Part shown: positions 18,105 through 25,611 of the stretch, one piece after another | Position numbering within the stretch: position 1 is the first letter of the stretch | Layout: the number at the start of each line of letters is the position of its first letter | From: Chloroflexaceae bacterium UBA1466 | GTDB lineage: Bacteria > Chloroflexota > Chloroflexia > Chloroflexales > Chloroflexaceae | Length of the DNA stretch: 44,166 nt | Assembly: GCA_002325605.1 (NCBI GenBank) | Contig: DCSM01000073.1 | Location: 1-44,166, forward strand | Reading direction: 5' to 3' | Notes under the pieces: model-generated | Told to the model about the DNA's origin: nothing | What the model saw: the letters and a program-made list of their open reading frames with translations, nothing else | The model's database searches: none | Position numbers and translations under genes: made by a program

Positions 18105-19209
18105 CTAGCATTTCTTGATAGAGATCGTAATAGCTTTTAGCCAAAGCTGCCTGAGTATAGTGCTTTAAGACTCGTGCGCGGCCCCTTTGGCTCAGGTCTT
18201 CACACAATTCTGGTTGATTTAAGAGGCGCAGAAGAACATTTTGTAGCTCTTTAGGCTTGCGTTCTGGGAAGATAAGCCCAGCATCACTAATGACATTTGG
18301 GATCTCGCCTGAAGAAGAACCAATTACAGGTACGCCACAACTCATTGCTTCGATTAGAATTCGCCCAAATTGCTCTTTCCAATTAGCTGTTGTCTGGGAA
18401 GGCAAGACTAAAGCATCTAATTCATGGAGCATCGCCGCGACTTTAGTGCTTTCGACAGGTGGTAGAAGTGTAATCCGCTCCTGTAACCCAAGTTCCTGGC
18501 TGCGCTGAAGCAGCAAAGGTTGTAATTCCCCTTCCCCTACCAACCGCAAATGCACCTTTGCGGGAAGGCCCGTCATCGCCTCTAGCAGATCAAGTACCCC
18601 CTTCTCCTTAACCAACCGCCCCACGTAGCCTACTACAAACCTTTCCTGCTTCCTTCGTTCCCCTTCCCCTTTGAAGGGAAAAAGGTCAGGATCAACCCCA
18701 AACTGAGGCAAAACCGCCAGAGAACCTTGATAACCTCTGTGCCGCAAAATTGTCGCTGCTTCTTGATTCCCCGCAATTGCATAGGCCGCATGGCGAAAGT
18801 TATACTTTTCAAACCAACAGAAAGGTGGTGGATAGTTGCGCTCAATGTTAGCCCAGTTGAAGAAACAGCAGCGAACGCCATGCGCTCTACCTGACCGCAT
18901 GGCCAGAAAGGTCGCCAAATTGAAAGACTCTTCGTCAATGTGCAAAACATCAGGTTTTTCGCGGGCCAGAACCTTGTCTAAACTAGGATAGAAGTGCAGA
19001 TGATGTTGCCCATTTAAAACCATAGGCAACGTTTCCAAGCGATAACCCTGCGTAAAACGACGTTCCAGGTGCAAAGTCCCGACCCTTGGCTCCCGCCAAG
19101 AAGGAGGGACAAGCGCAACCAGGTCAACGTCGGGCAGACGGGCCAAAGCTTCCAGCTTCTTCTGATAGGCCCCTACAACCAAAGCCTTCGAGAGCATTAC
19201 CAGCTTCAT
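18094..19209 (-). CDS. GT4-family glycosyltransferase
   Basis: A 371-residue GT-B glycosyltransferase of family 4, transferring a sugar from a nucleotide-sugar donor to an unknown acceptor. The C-terminal donor-binding half shows VGYVGRLVKEKGVLDLLEA, LVGEGELQPLL and the EX7E motif EQFGRILIE, followed by AMSCGVPVIGSSSGEIP. The N-terminus begins at MKLVMLSKALVVGAYQKKLEAL, which lacks the GG-MNVY pattern of MshA. The start overlaps the stop of the upstream peptide-binding gene (ATGA), so it is the last gene of a minus-strand operon, and its own stop overlaps the convergent phosphatase gene. It could act in cell-surface polysaccharide or glycolipid synthesis; substrate unknown. Confidence 0.92.
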   Translation of the reverse strand: MKLVMLSKALVVGAYQKKLEALARLPDVDLVALVPPSWREPRVGTLHLERRFTQGYRLETLPMVLNGQHHLHFYPSLDKVLAREKPDVLHIDEESFNLATFLAMRSGRAHGVRCCFFNWANIERNYPPPFCWFEKYNFRHAAYAIAGNQEAATILRHRGYQGSLAVLPQFGVDPDLFPFKGEGERRKQERFVVGYVGRLVKEKGVLDLLEAMTGLPAKVHLRLVGEGELQPLLLQRSQELGLQERITLLPPVESTKVAAMLHELDALVLPSQTTANWKEQFGRILIEAMSCGVPVIGSSSGEIPNVISDAGLIFPERKPKELQNVLLRLLNQPELCEDLSQRGRARVLKHYTQAALAKSYYDLYQEMLVKP

Positions 19210-20846
19210 TGCGCTTCGACTCTTACTTCAGCCCAATTGGGGGCCGTTAGGCCGGAAGGGTTTAAGATCAAACCCTTGACCGTCGGGCGCACGAGAATGG
19301 ACGTTCGCGGATTGTAGAGGGGCAACCAACCTACCTTTTCAAGCGCAATCCGTTCCGCCTTCTGATAGAGGTCGAAACGCTCATCGGCTTTTTGTTGTTC
19401 GCCCATCTGATCGGCTTGCTCCACCAAACGGTCAAATTCTTTATCAGACCAATGACCATTGTTATTTGGCGATTTGGAATGCAACTGTTGTGAAAGGAAA
19501 TTTTGCGGATCAGGATAGTCTGCGCCCCAAACACTAATATAAAGCTGAAGAGCTTGCGCGTTTTTAGGTTTTTGGTAGGTCAAGTCCATCTGTTTAATGA
19601 ACTTTTCCAAAGATAGCTCGGCCAGCTTGACCTTAATCCCTAAGCTATCTTCCCAAGTTTTTTTCAAAGTCTCAGCAACCAAAGGTACTTCGCCCGTTTT
19701 AGCGTAGGTGAGGGTTATTTCAGGAAGGTCTTGGCCGCCGAAGTAGCCCGCCAATCGCAAAGCAGCTTGTGCTGTAGCAGGATTAAAGGCTTGCCCTTCA
19801 ACCAACTTTTCTGAACCTCCCAGACCTTTAGGCAGAATCCGATCTGTGGGCATAATTGTCTCCGCAGGTAAGCTCTGCGAAAGTAACCGCTTATCCGTAG
19901 CTAAAGCTAAGGCTTGCCGAACTTGAACGTTATCAAAGGGCGAACGCTGATTATTAAAGCCTACATACCAGACGGTCAGCGCGGGAGCAACTTTTAGATC
20001 GGGGCTGTTTTGCAATTTGGCCAGATATTCTGAGGGAACATTGCTTTCACCATCACCGATAACATCTACTTCATTGCGCTGATAGCTTTGGTAGGCATCT
20101 TCAATGGTCTTGAAAAAGATCAGACGAACATTGGCGACCTTTGGAATTCCGCGCCAATAGTAAGGATTTGATTCCAAGACAAGTTCTTTTTTATGGCTCC
20201 ACTCTTTAAGCCGAAATGGCCCTGTGCCAACCGCATATTCTTGCCAATTCTTCCCCTTTTCGGCAATAACCTTCTGCGGGACAACGAAAGTATAGACGTA
20301 AGCCAACTGCGAAAGGAAGTAGGCTCTTGGCTCATCAAGCTCGATTTGCAAGGTCTGCTCATCAATGACCTTTATCCCTTTAGCCGTTTTGGTTTTCTTC
20401 TCAATGACCTCCTGGGCCCCCACGATATGCCCTAACTGGGCTGGCGCACCGAAGGAAGCAAACTCAGGAGCCAAGGCCCGATTAATCGAGTAAGCGAAAT
20501 CGTGGGCCGTTACGGGTGTTCCATCGGCAAACTTTAGCCCGTTGCGGATGGTAAAGGTATAAGTTCTCCCATCCTTGCTGACGCTCCAGCGTTCGGCTCC
20601 GTCAGGCTGAATTCGGGCATTTTCATCGCGGCGGACCAGGCCCGCAAAGATTTGATTGATCGCGGCACTCGATTTTTGGTCGCCCGCCTGCGCGGGGTCG
20701 AGGGTGGGCAAATCTGTAATGCTATCAAGGGCCCAGCGCAAAGTACCCGTTGGTTGGGTAGGTTGGGAAGGTATACACCCTCCCAAGCTCAAGCCGAGAA
20801 GAAGGGAGAGGACTAGAAGCGATGGGCCGCGAAATGGAACTGCCAT
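19206..20846 (-). CDS. Oligopeptide ABC-transporter solute-binding lipoprotein (family 5)
   Basis: A 546-residue extracytoplasmic binding protein of the OppA/DppA family. It has a lipoprotein signal with lipobox LGGC (Cys24), the N-lobe signature FADGTPVTAHDFAYSINRAL, GTGPFRLKEW, NPYYWRGIPKVANVRLIFF, and the C-lobe segment VRQALALATDKRLL. It would be anchored on the outside and deliver a peptide or related ligand to an ABC permease. No permease or ATPase gene is nearby, so it is either an orphan receptor or works with a system elsewhere. AAAGGA lies eight bases before the ATG. It sits 30 bases after the CysRS/MshC-like gene and overlaps the glycosyltransferase start. Confidence 0.95.
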   Translation of the reverse strand: MAVPFRGPSLLVLSLLLGLSLGGCIPSQPTQPTGTLRWALDSITDLPTLDPAQAGDQKSSAAINQIFAGLVRRDENARIQPDGAERWSVSKDGRTYTFTIRNGLKFADGTPVTAHDFAYSINRALAPEFASFGAPAQLGHIVGAQEVIEKKTKTAKGIKVIDEQTLQIELDEPRAYFLSQLAYVYTFVVPQKVIAEKGKNWQEYAVGTGPFRLKEWSHKKELVLESNPYYWRGIPKVANVRLIFFKTIEDAYQSYQRNEVDVIGDGESNVPSEYLAKLQNSPDLKVAPALTVWYVGFNNQRSPFDNVQVRQALALATDKRLLSQSLPAETIMPTDRILPKGLGGSEKLVEGQAFNPATAQAALRLAGYFGGQDLPEITLTYAKTGEVPLVAETLKKTWEDSLGIKVKLAELSLEKFIKQMDLTYQKPKNAQALQLYISVWGADYPDPQNFLSQQLHSKSPNNNGHWSDKEFDRLVEQADQMGEQQKADERFDLYQKAERIALEKVGWLPLYNPRTSILVRPTVKGLILNPSGLTAPNWAEVRVEAQ

Positions 20847-20876
20847 CTTTTTGTTCCTTTGGATAAAGGTTCCCTT

Positions 20877-22085
20877 TTAAGTGGTGGAAGGAGAGCATTG
20901 AAAACCCAACATCGTCGCAAGGTCGGCCAAAGTAGCTTGGGCAGCTTGCAGATTAGCACCTTCTGAAGCTGCGGACAAGATCCTTTGGGCCATCTCAGCC
21001 AAAACTTCCAGGGCTAAAGGGGTCTTCAAATCGGTGGCAAGCGCGGTTGTCAAAGCTTCACGAGCGCGACTGAGGTCAAGGGGCGTAGCAGAGCCACCTT
21101 TCACCTGGAGCGCTTCTGTTAGCTGGGCAACCTTTAGCTCTGCTTCCCTCACTCCCTTTCGTTCGTAGGAAAAGGCCTCGCGGTAGGGAAAGCTCAACAA
21201 GTACCAACGCAAAGCATTGGAAGTATGCTCCTTCACGGCCTCGCGCACAAAGACCAGATTCCCCAAAGATTTGCTCATCTTCTCCCCATCAAGGTAGACC
21301 ATCCCCGTATGCACCCAAAACTGAGCAAAGGGTTGCAGTCCTGTAACAGGCTCCGTCTGGGCAATTTCGCAGGCGTGGTGGGGGAAGATCAGATCGCTCC
21401 CACCGCCGTGAAAATCTAGCTGAGGGCCTAAGTAGCGGGTAGCCATTGCACTACATTCGATATGCCAACCAGGTCGCCCTAACCCCCAAGGGCTTTCCCA
21501 CGTCGGTTCACCATGCTTGCAAGTTTGCCAAAGGACAAAATCCAACGGGTCACGCTTCAAAGGGTCAGAAGGGTCGTTCCCGCGCTGATTGGCCGTCGCC
21601 AAAAGCCCCGCGTAATCCTGGCGGGCCATGGCCCCAAAGGAAGGATAGCTTTGCACGGCAAAGTAGACATTCCCTTCCCGTTCGTAAGCATGACCTAAGG
21701 CCAATAACTTCCCAACCAGGGGAAGCATCGTCTCGATCTCGGTACTACTCTTAGGGAAGTAAGTTGGGGGAGCAATGTTGAGGGCCGTGCAATCCGCCAG
21801 AAAACGGTCTACTTCGCGCTGGGCCAAGTCCTGCCACGGGATACCGTCACGGTTAGCCCGTTCAAAGAGCGGATCATCAACATCCGTAACATTTTGGCAA
21901 TAGCGAACTTCGGCTCCCTGCCACCGTAAGTAACGAGTTAAAACGTCAAAAACGAGATAGGTGCGGGCGTGCCCGATGTGCGTTGTGTCATAAGGGGTGA
22001 TTCCGCAGACGTAGAGCGAGATAGGCCGATCTGAAGGGAGGGTAAAGGGTTTTTGGCGGGCGGTGAGGGAGTCATACAAAAGCAT
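20877..22085 (-). CDS. Short cysteinyl-tRNA synthetase / MshC-like cysteine ligase
   Basis: A 402-residue class I ligase that should activate cysteine as cysteinyl-AMP. It has the zinc Cys27 (YVCG), the HIGH motif at 36-39, GRPGWHIECSAM with the second Cys, GGGSDLIFPHHACE with the His/Glu ligands, and KMSKS at 269-273. It is shorter than normal CysRS (about 460 or more residues): only about 130 residues follow KMSKS, so the anticodon-binding tail is reduced. The motifs CGITPYD (CysRS usually has CGPTVYD) and GGGSDLIFPHH resemble MshC, the mycothiol ligase, which is close to this length. TTHIGHAR and EIAQ are CysRS-like. It may be the sole CysRS or a thiol-biosynthesis ligase; I cannot decide. 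GAGG precedes the ATG by seven bases. It lies within a minus-strand operon. Confidence 0.85.
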   Translation of the reverse strand: MLLYDSLTARQKPFTLPSDRPISLYVCGITPYDTTHIGHARTYLVFDVLTRYLRWQGAEVRYCQNVTDVDDPLFERANRDGIPWQDLAQREVDRFLADCTALNIAPPTYFPKSSTEIETMLPLVGKLLALGHAYEREGNVYFAVQSYPSFGAMARQDYAGLLATANQRGNDPSDPLKRDPLDFVLWQTCKHGEPTWESPWGLGRPGWHIECSAMATRYLGPQLDFHGGGSDLIFPHHACEIAQTEPVTGLQPFAQFWVHTGMVYLDGEKMSKSLGNLVFVREAVKEHTSNALRWYLLSFPYREAFSYERKGVREAELKVAQLTEALQVKGGSATPLDLSRAREALTTALATDLKTPLALEVLAEMAQRILSAASEGANLQAAQATLADLATMLGFQCSPSTT

Positions 22086-22122
22086 AGCTAATCCTCAAGC
22101 AGGAAGGAGAAGAGCGTCGACC

Positions 22123-24027
22123 TTAGGCTGCCCTTTGCATTACAAGCAAAGGTTTAGCCTGGGTGTGCAAGAGCGGGTGAACAGCCATAATCGTGATGTC
22201 ATCGTGCTGGGCCGCCGTTCCCGCGAATTCTAAGACACTTTGAAGAATTTGTTTGACGAGAAGTTCAACATTTTGCCCAGCATGGAATTGGGCCAAGATA
22301 CTTTCTAACCTTTCAAAACCAAACAATTCGCCTGCTTCATTGTGCGCTTCGACGACCCCGTCGCTGACAAAAAGGATTGTATCATGGGGCGCAAGCGGTT
22401 GCTTTAATTCGCTATAGTTAGTTTTCAACATTGAACCGATGGGTAAGCCCCCGACATTGAGCATTTCAACTTTGGTGGGCAAATCGTTCCCGCAATGAAG
22501 GATGAAGGGGGCAATCATTCCCGCGTTGGCCACGGTCATTGAACTTTGCCCAGCATCAAAGATAGCATAAATCAAAGCCGAGTTCATGTGGCTGCCGTGC
22601 ATGCGGGAATAGAGTTGCTGATTGAGGGTTTGTAAAACCTTTGCTGGGCTGCAAGCTTCACGGGCTTTCGATTCGAGCGAACTACTGGTCAAAGCCATCA
22701 TCAAGGCTGCGCCAACCCCTTTACCTGAAACATCCCCCACCGCAATCGCAAATTGACCTTGGGGGAGATTAAGGTAAGTATAAAAATCGCCGCCGACCTC
22801 ATACGCCGGAATCGAACAGGCCTCCACCGCCAGCTGCGCTTGATTCCAGGGAGGGTAGGTCGGCAGCAAGCCCATCTGAATATCTCGGGCCAAATGCAGC
22901 CCTTCCCGCAAGCGTTCATTCTGATGTTCGACTTCCAAAAGACTGGCTTGGAGTTGCGCGGCCATTTGATTGAAGGTCTGGGCCAATTGGCCGACCTCAT
23001 CGGAACTTTCAATGTTGAGGCGATGTTCGAGGTGGCCCGCGCCTAAAGCAGCGGCCCCTTCCCGCAAAGCGGCCAAAGGTCGCAGAAGCTGTTGCGCTTG
23101 CCAAATTGCCCAGCCTAAGGCCAAAAGCCCCGTCACGATGACTACCGTCGCTAGAACGGCCACGCTCAAACGGACACTGGCAAAAGCCTCGTTGGAAGCT
23201 TGCTCCACAATCACCGACCAACCCATCGGGCTTACGGGGGCCCGCGCCCCAACAACCATTTTCCCATTCCCCCCGCGATACTCCGTTACACCACTTTCGG
23301 CCTTGAAGATCGGCTCAAAGTCGGGTGGAGGAATCCAGCCTGGTGTCCCATCATTCAGCATCACCTCGCGCCGTTCATTGACCAGCAAATAGGCAACACT
23401 ATTGGTATTGCTGCGCGCAACCCGCAGCGCCTGCTCAATCGGGACCGCACTGATCTCCGCGCTGACCACCCCGACCACCTTTGCCTTATCCCGCACGGGC
23501 AAAGCGAGGGTCAAAATGGGTTGCCCCTTACTGGTGTGAACAATATTGCTGCGCCCGCCAGTCCCCCGCAACGCATTCTGAATGAGGGGCATTCCCGTGC
23601 GGCGGACCAGCTTATTTTTAGGGTAGGTTTCTTGCGGCGTAAAGCGGGCCGTCTCCTGTCCCCGCGAATCAAGGATCGCCAACTCGCGTAAGTTAGGAAA
23701 ATTGGTACTGATCAGCGCCCGGGCCGTGATCTCTAGGCGCGTATCTGGTTTGGAAGGTTGGATGTTTTGCGTGAAACTTAAAGCTTGACCCTCTAGCGCC
23801 GTGATGTAGGTCGAAATATCTTGGGCTACTTGCTTGGCCAAGATCGCCTGACTATTATAAGTATTAGCCTGTTGGGTATGAAAACTGAAGCCAATCAGGG
23901 AAGCACCGACCACCAACAGCGGAACGGTAGAGGAGATAAAGTAAGACCACCGCAAGCGCGTGCTAATGCTGCTCTGTTTGCGGGAGATAGTTGAGATACT
24001 CCTTACACTGTTATTCGAGGGCAACAA
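22123..24027 (-). CDS. Membrane Cache-HAMP-PP2C (SpoIIE-type) phosphatase
   Basis: A 634-residue transmembrane serine phosphatase. A membrane helix (about 27-50) is followed by an extracytoplasmic double-Cache-like sensor (about 55-285), a second helix (about 287-310), a HAMP domain (about 312-365), a short coiled coil, and a SpoIIE/PP2C domain (about 395-620). The last has VGGDFYTYL, VGDVSGKGVGAALMM, VSDGVVEAHNEAG and QHDDITIMAV. An external ligand could set the dephosphorylation of a cytosolic STAS protein. The start is TTG at 24027, supported by AGGAG six bases upstream; no ATG lies before the first helix. The SH3b lipoprotein stop is 23 bases upstream, so an operon is likely. It is the second PP2C in the window. 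Confidence 0.92.
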   Translation of the reverse strand: MLPSNNSVRSISTISRKQSSISTRLRWSYFISSTVPLLVVGASLIGFSFHTQQANTYNSQAILAKQVAQDISTYITALEGQALSFTQNIQPSKPDTRLEITARALISTNFPNLRELAILDSRGQETARFTPQETYPKNKLVRRTGMPLIQNALRGTGGRSNIVHTSKGQPILTLALPVRDKAKVVGVVSAEISAVPIEQALRVARSNTNSVAYLLVNERREVMLNDGTPGWIPPPDFEPIFKAESGVTEYRGGNGKMVVGARAPVSPMGWSVIVEQASNEAFASVRLSVAVLATVVIVTGLLALGWAIWQAQQLLRPLAALREGAAALGAGHLEHRLNIESSDEVGQLAQTFNQMAAQLQASLLEVEHQNERLREGLHLARDIQMGLLPTYPPWNQAQLAVEACSIPAYEVGGDFYTYLNLPQGQFAIAVGDVSGKGVGAALMMALTSSSLESKAREACSPAKVLQTLNQQLYSRMHGSHMNSALIYAIFDAGQSSMTVANAGMIAPFILHCGNDLPTKVEMLNVGGLPIGSMLKTNYSELKQPLAPHDTILFVSDGVVEAHNEAGELFGFERLESILAQFHAGQNVELLVKQILQSVLEFAGTAAQHDDITIMAVHPLLHTQAKPLLVMQRAA

Positions 24028-24050
24028 GAATTCTCCTACAAGCGCAGATG

Positions 24051-24503
24051 CTAAGGAGATTTTGGCGAGGGTGAAGTCGTTGGCACAGCCGGCAGAACCT
24101 CAGCATCTAGCTCTAAAACTTCGGCGGCCATCCAGCCTTGCAAGCCATCCTGAGTTGCAACCTGATACCAATTTGCCGTTTGACTCAGGAGCGAAACTTG
24201 CTGGCCTTTGGGCAACGTGACCACGATTGAACCGTTAAGGCTCGGCGTGGCCCGTAAGTTAGCCCCAATCGCAACGGTAGCGGTTAGTTCCTTTGAACGG
24301 TGCTGGCGGCCCAATGCCAAAGGGGTGAAAGTAGGAGCGGGAGTTCGGCTAGGCAAAACAGGAGTTACAGAAGGGAGGCGAGCTAAGGTCGGAAAAGGTG
24401 AAGGCCGAGGGGGAAGCGCAGTCAAAAAGAAGTCACAACCAGCCAGCAGAATCAGCGTTCCAGTCAGGAGAATCAAAGACCCAAAACGAAACAGGACTTG
24501 CAT
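24051..24503 (-). CDS. SH3b-domain lipoprotein
   Basis: A 150-residue exported lipoprotein. The signal peptide ends in the lipobox LLAGC (Cys23). A Pro/Thr/Ser-rich linker (about 28-65) leads to a bacterial SH3 (SH3b) domain at about 75-130 with GANLRATPS, LPKGQQVSLL, NWYQVATQDGLQGW and VLEL. A Pro/Ser-rich tail ends the protein. SH3b domains commonly bind peptidoglycan or other wall polymers, so it may be a wall-attached sensor or adaptor. A longer in-frame start exists but would run into tRNA-Pro, so the ATG at 24503 is chosen. It lies 23 bases before the Cache-HAMP-PP2C phosphatase and may cooperate with its external sensor; that is inference. Confidence 0.88.
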   Translation of the reverse strand: MQVLFRFGSLILLTGTLILLAGCDFFLTALPPRPSPFPTLARLPSVTPVLPSRTPAPTFTPLALGRQHRSKELTATVAIGANLRATPSLNGSIVVTLPKGQQVSLLSQTANWYQVATQDGLQGWMAAEVLELDAEVLPAVPTTSPSPKSP

Positions 24504-24557
24504 CAAAAAGCTACCTAAGTTGGAATAGTTACTGCTTTGTTGGCAATAGCAGATTTT

Positions 24558-24634
24558 TGGTCGGGGCGAGTGGACTTGAACCACCGACCTCCGCGTCCCG
24601 AACGCGGCGCTCTACCAGGCTGAGCCACGCCCCG
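24558..24634 (-). tRNA. tRNA-Pro (anticodon CGG)
   Basis: A 77-base cloverleaf with encoded CCA. The acceptor CGGGGCG pairs with CGCCCCG, D-arm GCTC/GAGC, anticodon stem CCGCG/CGCGG around loop TTCGGGA (anticodon CGG), T-arm GGTGG/CCACT around TTCAAGT. It lies 10 bases downstream of tRNA-Leu on the same strand and is probably co-transcribed with it. Confidence 0.97.
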
Positions 24635-24644
24635 CTAAATTGAC

Positions 24645-24730
24645 TGGTGCCGAAGGTGGGAGTCGAACCCACATGAGGTTGCCCTCAACGGTTTTTGAGA
24701 CCGCCGCGTCTGCCATTCCGCCACTTCGGC
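24645..24730 (-). tRNA. tRNA-Leu (anticodon CAA)
   Basis: An 86-base class II tRNA with encoded CCA. The acceptor GCCGAAG pairs with CTTCGGC, the anticodon stem GCGGT/ACCGT encloses loop CTCAAAA (anticodon CAA, reads UUG), there is a long variable arm (TGAGGGCAACCTCA), and T-arm GTGGG/CCCAC encloses TTCGACT. A consensus promoter stands just upstream. Confidence 0.98.
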
Positions 24731-24743
24731 TTAACTGCGCTTG

Positions 24744-24772
24744 AGTATAGCAGAAGATTGCCAGTCTGTCAA
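24744..24772 (-). promoter_or_regulatory. Consensus sigma-70-type promoter of the tRNA-Leu/tRNA-Pro operon
   Basis: On the minus strand TTGACA (24772-24767), a 17-base spacer and TATACT (24749-24744). The start point should fall about 7 bases before the tRNA-Leu 5' end. No U-tract terminator is visible between tRNA-Pro and the SH3b gene, so transcription may run on into the protein genes. Confidence 0.85.
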
Positions 24773-24809
24773 TGTCCTAAACTCAGGGGCTATTTCCTTT
24801 AGTTTACGC

Positions 24810-25091
24810 TTAGGTTTCGCTGGCTTCCACTTTTTGCGCTTGTTCGGCCTCTAATTCACGTGATTTAGCCTGATATTCGCGCTTTTTCAAGATTTGCAAA
24901 ACGATGCCTGTAGCGATAATTGAAATCAGCACCCCTGGCCAGAAGAGTTTGGCTTGATGAATGACAAAAGAAACGATAAAGGAGCCACTAAAGCCTAGAA
25001 CAAAGACTAATCCCGCTTGCATATAGACTTCAAAGCTCGTGCAATGCAGATAACGATAGTCTTGGGCACTCAGATCGTTTAGTTTTTTCAC
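24810..25091 (-). CDS. Small membrane protein, unknown function
   Basis: An unrecognised 93-residue protein with two hydrophobic segments (about 24-45 and 50-67) followed by a charged, Glu/Lys/Gln-rich C-terminal helix (LKKREYQAKSRELEAEQAQK) that may form a coiled coil. The start is GTG, supported by AGAGG six bases upstream on the minus strand. It is separated from tRNA-Leu by the tRNA promoter and is probably transcribed on its own from the repeat-rich region upstream. Nothing in the neighbourhood indicates its role. Confidence 0.75.
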   Translation of the reverse strand: MKKLNDLSAQDYRYLHCTSFEVYMQAGLVFVLGFSGSFIVSFVIHQAKLFWPGVLISIIATGIVLQILKKREYQAKSRELEAEQAQKVEASET

Positions 25092-25121
25092 TATTTTCCT
25101 CTAAAAAAGCTCTATTCTAAC

Positions 25122-25219
25122 GCGACCTTGGAATCAACGGCTTTAGCCGTTACCCATAAATTTGTGGACTCCGAGGGTGAAAGCTCCGCCGCGACCTTGG
25201 AATCAACGGCTTTAGCCGT
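25122..25219. repeat. Direct repeat of palindromic element (copies A and B)
   Basis: The 29 bases at 25122-25150 recur exactly at 25191-25219, a 69-base period. Each ends in the palindrome ACGGCTTTAGCCGT. Between them lies GTGGACTCCGAGGGTGAAA, which is nearly repeated at 25383-25401. Confidence 0.85.
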
Positions 25220-25343
25220 GGCCCAAACCGCAAGAGTTTCAGAGGCTCTTGAAAAGAGGCGTATGCGGCTGCTTAGTTAAGGCAAGCCAAGAATATCACA
25301 TTTTGCCTTGAGGAGCAAACAGCAAGCTAAAATTTGTCTCTTT

Positions 25344-25391
25344 GGAGTCCACAACTTTAGCTGGTGGGCCACGGCTAAAGCGGTGGACTCC
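25344..25391. repeat. Palindromic element copy C
   Basis: Perfect 9-base arms GGAGTCCAC (25344-25352) and GTGGACTCC (25383-25391) enclose CTTTAGC and GGCTAAAG, giving a long imperfect hairpin. The 20 bases at 25361-25380 recur exactly in copy D. Confidence 0.8.
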
Positions 25392-25454
25392 GCGGGTGAA
25401 AAAGTTTCATAGTCCCGGATGGCTCTAAAAAACTCAAGCTATTTTCCCTCAGAG

Positions 25455-25487
25455 CCACCAGCTAAAGCTGGTGGGCCACGGCTAAAG
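25455..25487. repeat. Palindromic element copy D
   Basis: A perfect palindrome CCACCAGCTAAAGCTGGTGG at 25455-25474 overlaps the 20-base sequence 25468-25487 shared with copy C. It ends about 40 bases before the feo promoter. Confidence 0.8.
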
Positions 25488-25525
25488 TCGTGGATTCCTG
25501 GGGTGAAAACTCCATCCGTGGCTGC

Positions 25526-25554
25526 TTGACATCCTAGAAAGAACCTGCTATAGT
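25526..25554 (+). promoter_or_regulatory. Near-consensus sigma-70-type promoter of the dtxR-feoAB operon
   Basis: TTGACA (25526-25531), a 17-base spacer and TATAGT (25549-25554). The expected start point is near 25561, directly in front of the palindromic operator. Confidence 0.85.
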
Positions 25555-25562
25555 TTCTAAGA

Positions 25563-25576
25563 TAAGGTAGACCTTA
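25563..25576. promoter_or_regulatory. Palindromic operator, probable DtxR-family site
   Basis: TAAGGT-AG-ACCTTA, a perfect 14-base palindrome at about +2 to +15 of the feo transcript. Its AAGGT/ACCTT half sites resemble the TTAGGTTAG halves of IdeR/DtxR boxes. Binding by the regulator encoded just downstream would block transcription when iron is plentiful. Assignment is inferred from position and pattern. Confidence 0.7.
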
Positions 25577-25611
25577 AAACTTTCAGAGAGATACCCGAAG
25601 TTGCCGCAATT

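Larger units (their letters stand above)
25092..25525. other. Repeat-rich intergenic region without genes
   Basis: About 430 bases hold at least four copies of a palindromic element built around CGGCTAAAGCCG with flanks of the (G)TGGA(C/T)TCC and GGGTGAAA types, in both orientations. No coding region or RNA gene was recognised. The organisation resembles REP/BIME clusters or remnants of IS200/IS605-type ends. Confidence 0.7.

Noticed and set aside
18094..19209. MshA (mycothiol glycosyltransferase) to match the MshC-like gene
   Set aside because: The N-terminus lacks the MshA GG-MNVY signature, and GT4 enzymes are very common; adjacency alone is weak.
24504..24584. N-terminal extension of the SH3b lipoprotein by 27 residues
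   Set aside because: It would begin inside tRNA-Pro and place the signal peptide internally.
25122..25487. CRISPR array
   Set aside because: Copies are inverted relative to each other, unevenly spaced and palindromic, with no cas genes nearby.
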